Position numbers and translations under genes: made by a program. This document shows, piece after piece, positions 1 through 5,363 of a stretch of DNA of 5,363 nt; position 1 is the stretch's first letter; the number at the start of each line of letters is the position of its first letter. Below the pieces are notes generated by a model. The model was given only the letters and a program-made list of their open reading frames with translations, ran no database searches and had not been told where the DNA came from. Origin of the DNA: Pseudomonadota bacterium (GTDB taxonomy: Bacteria; Pseudomonadota; Gammaproteobacteria; Burkholderiales; Burkholderiaceae_D); contig JAEZVM010000297.1 of assembly GCA_023420795.1 (NCBI GenBank), positions 1 through 5,363 of the forward strand, written 5' to 3'.

Positions 1-2
1 AC

Positions 3-899
3 AACCCTTCATATCAGGCGCTGGCAGGCGCGGTCGGCGAGATATGCCGGGAGGGAGCGCATGCCGAGCTGTGCGAGCGCGTCACGCGCGATCTTCAAGC
101 CATGGCGGCACAGCAGACGGCCCAAACGGACAATGCGCTGCGCGAGGCGACAGAAGTGGCAATCGAGCAGGAGGGCGTCGCGCATTCGGAACAGCTGGCG
201 CAGGACGATGTCGCATCACGCATCCAGACCGGCGAGGTGGCGGGATTTGTCGAAGTCTTCCTGCAGGAGCAGTGGACGCGGGTGCTGGCATTCGCCTACG
301 GCGTGCGCGACACGCGGCCGGACGTGCTGCCGAGCGTGCTCAGGGCAATGGACGATCTGATCTGGAGCGTGAAGCCCAAGTCCAACGTCGAAGATCGGAA
401 GGCGCTGATCGATCGTCTGCCTGCTCTGATTTCCCTGTTGAATGTTTGGCTCAATGTCGTCAAATGGGAGGGTGAGGAGCGGCAGTCGTTTTTTGTTGCA
501 CTGGCCGAGCGTCATGCCGCGCTGATGCGCGGCCCGGCCGGACTCACGCCGCGCGATCAGCTGGAAATCCGCATGAATACGGTGCAGAAGGCAAGCGAGC
601 ACTACCTTAGCCGTCGCGCGCTGGAACAACAGGAAGCGGCGCTCGCAGACTTCATGCATCGCATCGACGCACTTGCGCCGGGAGATTGGGTGACGTTCGT
701 GCGCAATAACGGCGGCACCGTCAATTGCAGACTGGCATGGATCAGCCCGGGGCGCAGCCGCCTGATCTTTATCGGGCGCCACGGGCAGCTGGTTTTTCCG
801 ATGGAGAGCAGGAAACTGGCGGAAGCTCTGCGCGCAGACCGGGCTTCCCTCATCAGCATTGACCTGCTTGCGGCGGCGCTGGAGCAATCAGGCGCTTAA
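3..899 (+). CDS. DUF1631 family protein, C-terminal part (5' end outside window)
   Basis: The reading frame is open from the window edge to the TAA at 897-899, giving 298 residues, so this is the C-terminal part of a longer protein. An ATG at 102 exists, but the coding-like frame continues upstream of it (residues such as AELCERVTRDLQAM), so it is probably internal. Two regions resemble what I recall of DUF1631 (PF07793). One is a helical block around partial residues 115-155, with DDLIWSVKPK followed by DRLPALISLLNVWLNVVKW. The other is a C-terminal beta-rich module from about residue 227, starting GDWVTF and continuing LAWISPGRSRLIFIGRHGQ, which looks like a small PilZ-like barrel. No signal peptide or membrane segment is visible in this part. 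The family's function is unknown; some databases carry a misleading 'thymidine phosphorylase' label, for which nothing here gives support. The gene converges with the DUF4136 lipoprotein gene. Confidence 0.82.
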   Translation, partial: NPSYQALAGAVGEICREGAHAELCERVTRDLQAMAAQQTAQTDNALREATEVAIEQEGVAHSEQLAQDDVASRIQTGEVAGFVEVFLQEQWTRVLAFAYGVRDTRPDVLPSVLRAMDDLIWSVKPKSNVEDRKALIDRLPALISLLNVWLNVVKWEGEERQSFFVALAERHAALMRGPAGLTPRDQLEIRMNTVQKASEHYLSRRALEQQEAALADFMHRIDALAPGDWVTFVRNNGGTVNCRLAWISPGRSRLIFIGRHGQLVFPMESRKLAEALRADRASLISIDLLAAALEQSGA

Positions 900-919
900 C
901 GATACCGCTCGAGCTGGAC

Positions 920-1552
920 CTATTCCATCTTCAGTTCGATCCGGCGCGGCACGCCATTGGGGCCGGGGAAATCCTGGAATGCGCTGCGTACCATGTAGGG
1001 CATCACCGCGGCCAGCGAGCCATTGGTGCCTTCGCTTACGACCGTGGTCTCATAGAGCTTCTTGCCATCGGACATGCGCGCGATCACGATGCGTAGCTGC
1101 CGGTTGAACAGCTGGTATTGCGACACGCGGTTTTCCACCACCGGCGGGCCGAACCAGAACGGGTCGTAATACGGTCCGTAATAGCCGGGGCCGTAGTAGC
1201 CGCGCCAGGCCGGGCCGTACCAATAGGGATAGGGATTGACGACGACCGGATACACCTCGGTGACATCGCGGCCGTTGATGCTGTAGCCGATCGAGACCTT
1301 GAGCGTTGGTTTGGTTGCCGCCGGTGCTTCAATGAAGCCGAGGCGGCTCAGTTCGGCACGCACCAGATCTTCGTACTTGCGATATTCGAGGCTGTCGTTC
1401 TGCTCCCTGGTGCGTTCGAACACATACGACTTGTCCGGTAGCGAAGACGGCCATTCATGGAAGGCAGTGACATTGCTTCTGATGGTGCTGGCGCAGCCGG
1501 CCAGCAGGACGCTGAAGGCGATCAGAAAGCCGGCAATCAGCGAACGCTTCAT
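920..1552 (-). CDS. DUF4136 domain-containing lipoprotein
   Basis: Predicted 210-residue outer-membrane-type lipoprotein. The N-terminus MKRSLIAGFLIAFSVLLAGC is a clear type II signal peptide with lipobox LAGC; Cys20 would be the lipidated residue, and Ala at +2 does not signal inner-membrane retention. The mature part fits DUF4136: an early segment with FHEWPSSLPDKSYVFER (a 'ktyaw'-like strand), a helix YRKYEDLVRAELSRLGF at about 57-73, then the strand TLKVSIGYSI. Residues 108-137 are very rich in Tyr, Gly, Pro and Trp. The C-terminal part (RQLRIVIARMSDGKKLYETTV) looks like the usual closing strands. I chose the ATG at 1552 over the adjacent GTG at 1555 because GGAG at 1560-1563 lies 7 bases from the ATG but only 4 from the GTG. 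The small lipoprotein gene lies upstream on the same strand with a 98-base gap, so co-transcription is possible. The function of DUF4136 is unknown; an envelope role is inferred only from the lipobox. Confidence 0.87.
   Translation of the reverse strand: MKRSLIAGFLIAFSVLLAGCASTIRSNVTAFHEWPSSLPDKSYVFERTREQNDSLEYRKYEDLVRAELSRLGFIEAPAATKPTLKVSIGYSINGRDVTEVYPVVVNPYPYWYGPAWRGYYGPGYYGPYYDPFWFGPPVVENRVSQYQLFNRQLRIVIARMSDGKKLYETTVVSEGTNGSLAAVMPYMVRSAFQDFPGPNGVPRRIELKME
1160..1201 (-). repeat. YYGP short tandem repeat inside the DUF4136 lipoprotein
   Basis: Residues 118-131 read GYYGP, GYYGP, YYDP. At DNA level the first two units are GGCTACTACGGCCCC and GGCTATTACGGACCG, 15 bases each with two third-position differences; the third is a degenerate 12-base unit. 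The repeat sits in a Tyr, Gly, Pro and Trp-rich segment (about 108-137) in the middle of the domain. It may be a flexible surface loop; whether copy number varies between strains cannot be told from one sequence. Confidence 0.6.
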
Positions 1553-1559
1553 CACTGTT

Positions 1560-1563
1560 CTCC
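1560..1563 (-). promoter_or_regulatory. Shine-Dalgarno of the DUF4136 lipoprotein
   Basis: GGAG on the minus strand, 7 bases before the ATG at 1552 and 4 bases before the competing GTG at 1555. The spacing decides the start in favour of the ATG. Confidence 0.65.
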
Positions 1564-1650
1564 AACGGGCTGGAATAGAAATTCAGAATAGACGAGCGGC
1601 ATGAAAATTCCGTAAATATTTGTAAGGCGGCTTCACCGTGCGATGGCGGG

Positions 1651-1992
1651 TCAGCGTGGGCTCTCGAAGAAGATGTAGTTCGAGCTGAAATCACTGATCT
1701 CGAAGTAAACCTTCTTCTCGCCGTTGTCGGCCACCATGTTGAAGTTTTCGTCAAGCACACCATAACCATAGCGGTACGAGCGCGGCTCGCTGTCGCTGGT
1801 GCCCATCGCGGTGGAAACCTTGTCGATATGAATGAAACGGCGTACCAGCTTGTCGCCCGCGTAAAACTCGAGCACACCGTTGGTGCCGGTCCAGTTCTGT
1901 ACGCTGCGGCTGATCTGGTTCTGTTGCTCCTGTGTACAGGAAGCCAGCAGGGCCGCCGAGGCGACCACGAAAAGCGCAAAGGATGATTTCAT
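1651..1992 (-). CDS. Small lipoprotein of unknown function
   Basis: A 113-residue protein with a type II signal peptide: MKSSFALFVVASAALLASC, lipobox LASC, Cys19 lipidated, Thr at +2, consistent with export to the outer membrane. I do not recognise a family. The mature protein starts hydrophilic and Gln-rich (TQEQQNQISRSVQNW). It then shows alternating beta-like segments: NGVLEFYAGDKLVRRFIHID, a Tyr-rich stretch RSYRYGYGVLDENFNMV, and a closing VYFEISDFSSNYIFFESPR. This suggests a small all-beta domain. The frame stays open far upstream, but a longer start would run into pepN on the other strand and would bury the signal peptide. The ATG at 1992 is therefore preferred, with GGAG at 2002-2005, 9 bases upstream. 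Its start codon overlaps the stop of a possible short leader ORF (ATGA). It lies directly upstream of the DUF4136 lipoprotein gene and diverges from pepN. Function unknown. Confidence 0.83.
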   Translation of the reverse strand: MKSSFALFVVASAALLASCTQEQQNQISRSVQNWTGTNGVLEFYAGDKLVRRFIHIDKVSTAMGTSDSEPRSYRYGYGVLDENFNMVADNGEKKVYFEISDFSSNYIFFESPR

Positions 1993-2042
1993 CGGAATAG
2001 GCTCCGGTAGGCGTTGGTTGGTAAAATCGCGGTTTGCATCAT
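1989..2042 (-). CDS. Possible 17-codon leader ORF overlapping the lipoprotein start
   Basis: Too short for normal ORF calling. On the minus strand, GGAGG (2046-2050) is followed by tandem ATG codons at 2042 and 2039; the second has the ideal 6-base spacing. The frame encodes MMQTAILPTNAYRSLFR and ends in a TGA at 1991-1989 that shares ATGA with the ATG of the small lipoprotein at 1992. Overlaps of this kind are typical of translationally coupled genes, so the ORF could act as a leader that feeds ribosomes to the lipoprotein start. The peptide has no signal sequence, no run of one amino acid as in attenuators, and no recognisable family. Against it: 17 codons between an ATG and a stop is easily met by chance, and only the strong ribosome site and the exact overlap make it notable. 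The lipoprotein also has its own weaker site. Confidence 0.33.
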   Translation of the reverse strand: MMQTAILPTNAYRSLFR

Positions 2043-2045
2043 TAT

Positions 2046-2050
2046 CCTCC
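2046..2050 (-). promoter_or_regulatory. Strong Shine-Dalgarno (GGAGG) ahead of the leader ORF
   Basis: GGAGGATAATGATG on the minus strand is the best ribosome-binding sequence in the window, yet the ATGs it serves are out of frame with the lipoprotein and open a 17-codon ORF. If used, the lipoprotein mRNA must begin upstream of 2050, within or beside the start of pepN on the other strand. A chance match is possible. Confidence 0.4.
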
Positions 2051-2064
2051 GATTCAATATCCGC

Positions 2065-4740
2065 ATGCGCACCGAAACCCCACAGGCAATTTATCGCAAG
2101 GACTACACTCCACCCAGTTTTCTGGTCGATACGGTCGAAATGGGCTTCGACCTTGACCCGGATGCCACGCGCGTCGCCACTCGCCTTAGCATGAAGCGCA
2201 ATCCCGCAAGCCGCAGCAAGAGCCTGGTACTGTGCGGCGATCCGGCGCAGCTGGTGCAATTGCGCATGAACGGCAAAACGCTGACCAAGCGCGGCTATAC
2301 GCTGCTCGACGGCCGGCTGGAGATCGCCAATCCGCCGGACGAGGTTACGCTAGAAATCGAAACCCTGATCAATCCGAACCTGAATACCTCGCTGATGGGG
2401 TTGTACACCTCCAACGGCAATTTCTTCACGCAGTGTGAAGCGGAAGGTTTTCGCAAGATCACTTTCTTCCCGGACCGTCCTGATGTGATGGCGACCTACA
2501 AGGTAATGTTGCGCGCCGATAAGGAAAAATATCCGGTCCTGCTGTCGAACGGCAATCTGGTCGAAGAAGGCGAGCTCGGCGACGGCCGGCATTACGCGGT
2601 ATGGGAAGACCCGTTCAAGAAGCCGTCGTACCTGTTCGCGCTGGTCGCCGGCAAACTGGTCTGCCAGGAAGAAAAATACGCGCTGAAATCCGGTCGCGAA
2701 GTGCTGCTTCAGGTGTGGGTCGAAGACGGCAATCTCGACAAGACGCAGCATGCGATGGATTCGCTGAAGAACAGCATCCGCTGGGACGAGGAACGCTTCG
2801 GGCTGGAACTCGACCTCGACCGCTTCATGATCGTCGCGGTGGGCGATTTCAACATGGGAGCGATGGAAAACAAGGGCCTGAACATCTTCAACACGAAGTA
2901 TGTGCTCGCCAATCCGCGCGTCGCCACCGACGCCGACTACGCCGGCATCGAATCGGTGGTCGGCCATGAATACTTCCACAACTGGACCGGCAACCGCGTC
3001 ACATGCCGCGACTGGTTCCAGCTGTCGCTGAAGGAAGGCCTGACGGTTTTCCGCGATCAGGAATTTTCCGCCGACATGATCGGCACGCCGAGCGGCCGCG
3101 CCGTCAAGCGCATCGAGGATGTGCGCGTGCTGCGCCAGGCGCAGTTTCCGGAAGATTCCGGCCCGATGGCGCATCCGGTGCGGCCCGATTCCTATGTCGA
3201 GATCAACAACTTCTACACCGTCACGATCTACGAAAAGGGCTCGGAAGTGGTGCGCATGTACCAGACCCTGCTCGGCCGCGACGGCTTCCGCAAGGGCATG
3301 GACCTGTATTTCCAGCGGCATGACGGACAGGCGGTCGAATGCGACGATTTCCGCGCCGCGATGGCCGATGCCAACGGCCGTGACCTGTCGCAGTTCGAGC
3401 TTTGGTACAGCCAGGCCGGCACGCCGCATGTGAAGGTGGAGACGCACTACGATGAGACCGCGCGGACCTATGCGGTGACGCTGACACAGTCCTGCCCGCC
3501 GACTCCCGGCCAGCCGGAGAAGCAGCCGTTCCATATTCCGGTTGCGATCGGCCTGCTCGATAGCAGCGGGCGCGACATGCCGCTGCAACTGGAAGACAGC
3601 GACGGCGAACAGGAAGGCTCTGCACCGACCACGATGGTGCTGGAACTGACGCAGCCAAGCCGCACCTTCCATTTCATCAATGTGCCGGAGCAGCCGGTGC
3701 CATCGGTGCTGCGCAATTTTTCCGCGCCTGTGGTTCTCGACATCGATTACACCGATGCGGAACTCGCGTTCCTGATGGCGCACGACAGCGATGCGTTCAA
3801 CCGCTGGGAAGCCGGCCAGCGCCTCGCGACGCGACGCATGCTGGCTCTGACCGAAGCGGTACAGGCAGACCATGCGCTGAGCGACGCGGAGCTGAAGGAC
3901 AGCGTGCTGACGGCGATTTTCCGCAGCACGCTCAACGACACCGCGCTCGATCCGGCCTTTCGCGAACTGGCGCTGACGCTGCCTTCGGAGACCGTGATCG
4001 CGGAGCAGATGGCGGTGATCGACCCGCATGCGATCCACGCGGTGCGGCAGTTCCTGCGGCGCTCGATCGCGTCCGCACTGCGCCTCGACTGGCAGGTTGC
4101 TTATCAGTCGAACCGCACGCCGGGCGAATACAGCCCCGATGCGGAATCGGCTGGCAAGCGCGGACTGAAGAATCTCGCGCTGTCGTATCTGCTGGAACTT
4201 GACGATGCTGATGTCCATCTGCTGGCGCAGACCCAGTACGACAACGCCAATAACATGACCGACCGGATCGCGGCGCTGGCGGCGCTCGCCAATAGCAGCG
4301 CGCCGGGGAAGGATGATGCGCTGGATCGCTTCTACGCCGACTTCGAGCATGAGGCGCTCGTGATCGACAAATGGTTCTCGCTGCAGGCGATGGCGCGCAC
4401 GACCGATGTGAGCGCGGTGCGCGCGCTGATGAGGCATCCCGCTTTTACGCTGAAGAATCCGAACCGTGCGCGCAGCCTGCTATTCAGCTTCTGCAACGGC
4501 AATCCTTCGCAATTCCATGCAGCTGACGGCAGCGGTTATGAATTCTGGGCCGAGCAGGTCGTTGCGCTCGATGCGCTCAACCCTCAGGTTGCAGCGCGTC
4601 TCGCACGCAGCCTCGACCGCTGGCGCAAGTACGCCCCGGCACTGCAGGAAAAGATGCGCGCCGCATTGCAGCAGGTTGCCGGCGCGAAGTCCCTGTCGAA
4701 GGACGTGCTTGAGGTCGTCACCAAATCACTCGCCAATTAA
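2065..4740 (+). CDS. pepN: Aminopeptidase N (M1 family zinc metallopeptidase)
   Basis: Cytosolic exopeptidase that removes N-terminal residues from peptides in the last steps of protein turnover. The product is 891 residues (E. coli PepN has 870) with no signal peptide. The order fits the family: N-terminal beta domain to about 197, thermolysin-like catalytic domain to about 452, a beta domain, then a long helical C-terminal domain. GAMEN is at 265-269 (Glu268 binds the substrate amino group). HEYFH at 301-305 gives zinc ligands His301 and His305 with catalytic Glu302; the third ligand is Glu324 in LKEGLT. Tyr389 in IYEKG matches E. coli Tyr381. Relative to recalled E. coli PepN there are four extra residues near 338-343. 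The start at 2065 gives MRTETPQAIYRKDY, which aligns with E. coli MTQQPQAKYRHDY; an in-frame TTG at 2014 would add 17 unfamilial residues. No Shine-Dalgarno precedes the ATG. fbp follows after 24 bases. Confidence 0.97.
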   Translation: MRTETPQAIYRKDYTPPSFLVDTVEMGFDLDPDATRVATRLSMKRNPASRSKSLVLCGDPAQLVQLRMNGKTLTKRGYTLLDGRLEIANPPDEVTLEIETLINPNLNTSLMGLYTSNGNFFTQCEAEGFRKITFFPDRPDVMATYKVMLRADKEKYPVLLSNGNLVEEGELGDGRHYAVWEDPFKKPSYLFALVAGKLVCQEEKYALKSGREVLLQVWVEDGNLDKTQHAMDSLKNSIRWDEERFGLELDLDRFMIVAVGDFNMGAMENKGLNIFNTKYVLANPRVATDADYAGIESVVGHEYFHNWTGNRVTCRDWFQLSLKEGLTVFRDQEFSADMIGTPSGRAVKRIEDVRVLRQAQFPEDSGPMAHPVRPDSYVEINNFYTVTIYEKGSEVVRMYQTLLGRDGFRKGMDLYFQRHDGQAVECDDFRAAMADANGRDLSQFELWYSQAGTPHVKVETHYDETARTYAVTLTQSCPPTPGQPEKQPFHIPVAIGLLDSSGRDMPLQLEDSDGEQEGSAPTTMVLELTQPSRTFHFINVPEQPVPSVLRNFSAPVVLDIDYTDAELAFLMAHDSDAFNRWEAGQRLATRRMLALTEAVQADHALSDAELKDSVLTAIFRSTLNDTALDPAFRELALTLPSETVIAEQMAVIDPHAIHAVRQFLRRSIASALRLDWQVAYQSNRTPGEYSPDAESAGKRGLKNLALSYLLELDDADVHLLAQTQYDNANNMTDRIAALAALANSSAPGKDDALDRFYADFEHEALVIDKWFSLQAMARTTDVSAVRALMRHPAFTLKNPNRARSLLFSFCNGNPSQFHAADGSGYEFWAEQVVALDALNPQVAARLARSLDRWRKYAPALQEKMRAALQQVAGAKSLSKDVLEVVTKSLAN

Positions 4741-4764
4741 TCCCTCTTCATTACTGGAACACTC

Positions 4765-5363
4765 ATGAAAAGAGTCAGTCTCACTCAATATCTGGTCGAA
4801 GAACAACGACTGCACAACAACATCCCGGCCGAGCTGCGGCTGCTGATCGAAGTGGTCGCACGCTCATGCAAAGCCATCAGCCACGCGGTCGGCAAGGGCG
4901 CTCTCGGCGAAGTGCTCGGCAGCGCCGAGAGCGAGAACGTGCAGGGCGAAGTGCAGAAGAAACTCGACGTGCTGTCGAACGAGATGCTGCTGCAGGCGAA
5001 CGAGTGGGGCGGCCATCTGGCGGCGATGGCGTCCGAGGAAATGGAAACCATCCATCCGATCCCGAACCGCTATCCGAAGGGCGAGTACCTGCTGCTGTTC
5101 GATCCGCTCGATGGCTCTTCCAATATCGACGTCAACGTCACCATCGGCACCATCTTCTCGGTGCTGAAGGCGCCAGAAGGCATGGGCGAGCCGACCGAGG
5201 AAGCCTTTCTGCAGCCGGGCAGCAAGCAGGTTGCGGCAGGCTATGCGGTCTATGGCCCGCAGACCCTGCTGGTGCTCACCACCGGCAACGGCGTGCAGTG
5301 CTTCACGCTCGACCGTGAAATGGGAGCGTGGGTGCTCACCGAACGCAACATGCAGATTCCGGC
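4765..5363 (+). CDS. fbp: Fructose-1,6-bisphosphatase class I, N-terminal part (runs off window)
   Basis: Hydrolyses fructose 1,6-bisphosphate to fructose 6-phosphate and phosphate, the committed step of gluconeogenesis, in the cytosol. The first 199 codons are present, about 60% of the roughly 335-residue class I enzyme; there is no stop before the window edge. Recognisable blocks are ENVQGEVQKKLDVLSNE at 58-74, the metal-site ASEE with Glu91 (E. coli Glu89), DPLDGSSNIDVNVTIGTIFSV at 113-133 with Asp113 and Asp116 (E. coli Asp110 and Asp113), and FLQPGSKQVAAGYAVYG at 148-164. The C-terminal signature and the rest of the substrate site lie beyond the window. The ATG at 4765 gives MKRVSLTQYLVEEQ, matching the usual family N-terminus. 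The ribosome site is weak: only a GGAA about 6 bases upstream. The 24-base gap from pepN, with no hairpin seen, suggests co-transcription. Confidence 0.96.
   Translation, partial: MKRVSLTQYLVEEQRLHNNIPAELRLLIEVVARSCKAISHAVGKGALGEVLGSAESENVQGEVQKKLDVLSNEMLLQANEWGGHLAAMASEEMETIHPIPNRYPKGEYLLLFDPLDGSSNIDVNVTIGTIFSVLKAPEGMGEPTEEAFLQPGSKQVAAGYAVYGPQTLLVLTTGNGVQCFTLDREMGAWVLTERNMQIP

Noticed and set aside
216..887. Minus-strand open frame of 223 codons opposite the DUF1631 gene
   Set aside because: Composition is that of an antisense shadow (Arg, Gln, His-rich), there is no family resemblance, and the plus-strand frame has recognisable DUF1631 segments.
1118..1441. Plus-strand frame of 107 codons opposite the DUF4136 lipoprotein
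   Set aside because: Its Ile, Val and Ala-rich middle looks membrane-like, but it is the reverse reading of the Tyr/Gly/Pro segment; the minus-strand lipoprotein has a signal peptide, a ribosome site and a family match.
1553..1650. Promoter for the DUF4136 lipoprotein in the AT-rich gap
   Set aside because: Only weak hexamers are present (for example TTTACG with TCTATT, 18-base spacer, 4/6 each); not better than chance in an AT-rich stretch.
2014..2064. TTG start for pepN at 2014
   Set aside because: It adds 17 residues (VGKIAVCIIILRFNIR after the start) with no counterpart in recalled PepN sequences and no ribosome site, whereas the ATG at 2065 matches the family N-terminus.
1651..2259. 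A 202-residue version of the small lipoprotein starting at 2259
   Set aside because: It would overlap about 195 bases of pepN on the other strand and place the signal peptide in mid-protein. The start at 1992 exposes the signal peptide and lipobox.
2350..4437. Open reading frame of 695 codons on the strand opposite pepN
   Set aside because: It lies wholly antisense to a conserved enzyme gene. Its product is rich in Arg, His, Gln and Val with no recognisable domain, as expected when a GC-rich gene with strong third-position bias is read backwards.
5271..5340. Repeated ggtgctcacc at 5271-5280 and 5331-5340
   Set aside because: Both copies fall in the fbp frame and encode Val-Leu-Thr with ordinary codons; a chance repeat in a conserved gene.

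Overview
The window is an ordinary chromosomal stretch of a GC-rich proteobacterium, most likely a betaproteobacterium of the Burkholderiales (Oxalobacteraceae-like). This placement is an inference from recalled protein resemblance and from the adjacent pepN and fbp genes. No mobile element, CRISPR array, rRNA or tRNA gene was seen.

Layout. (1) 3-899, plus strand: the C-terminal 298 residues of a DUF1631-family protein whose start lies outside the window. (2) 920-1552, minus strand: a DUF4136-type lipoprotein that converges on the first gene with a 20-base gap. (3) 1651-1992, minus strand: a 113-residue lipoprotein of unknown function, just upstream of and co-directional with the DUF4136 gene. 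(4) 1989-2042, minus strand: a possible 17-codon leader ORF with a strong Shine-Dalgarno sequence, whose stop overlaps the start of the small lipoprotein (ATGA). It is the least ordinary item here. (5) 2065-4740, plus strand: pepN, aminopeptidase N, with all expected catalytic residues. (6) 4765 to the window end, plus strand: the first 199 codons of fbp, class I fructose-1,6-bisphosphatase.

How they fit together. pepN and fbp are 24 bases apart and probably co-transcribed. Peptide breakdown supplies amino acids whose carbon can enter gluconeogenesis, where FBPase acts, so a shared transcript is plausible but not shown. The two lipoproteins form a second minus-strand unit that diverges from pepN. 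Their start region and that of pepN are packed into about 70 bases, so the two transcripts probably overlap or compete at their 5' ends. I see no novel multi-gene system; the findings concern start-region architecture and small details.
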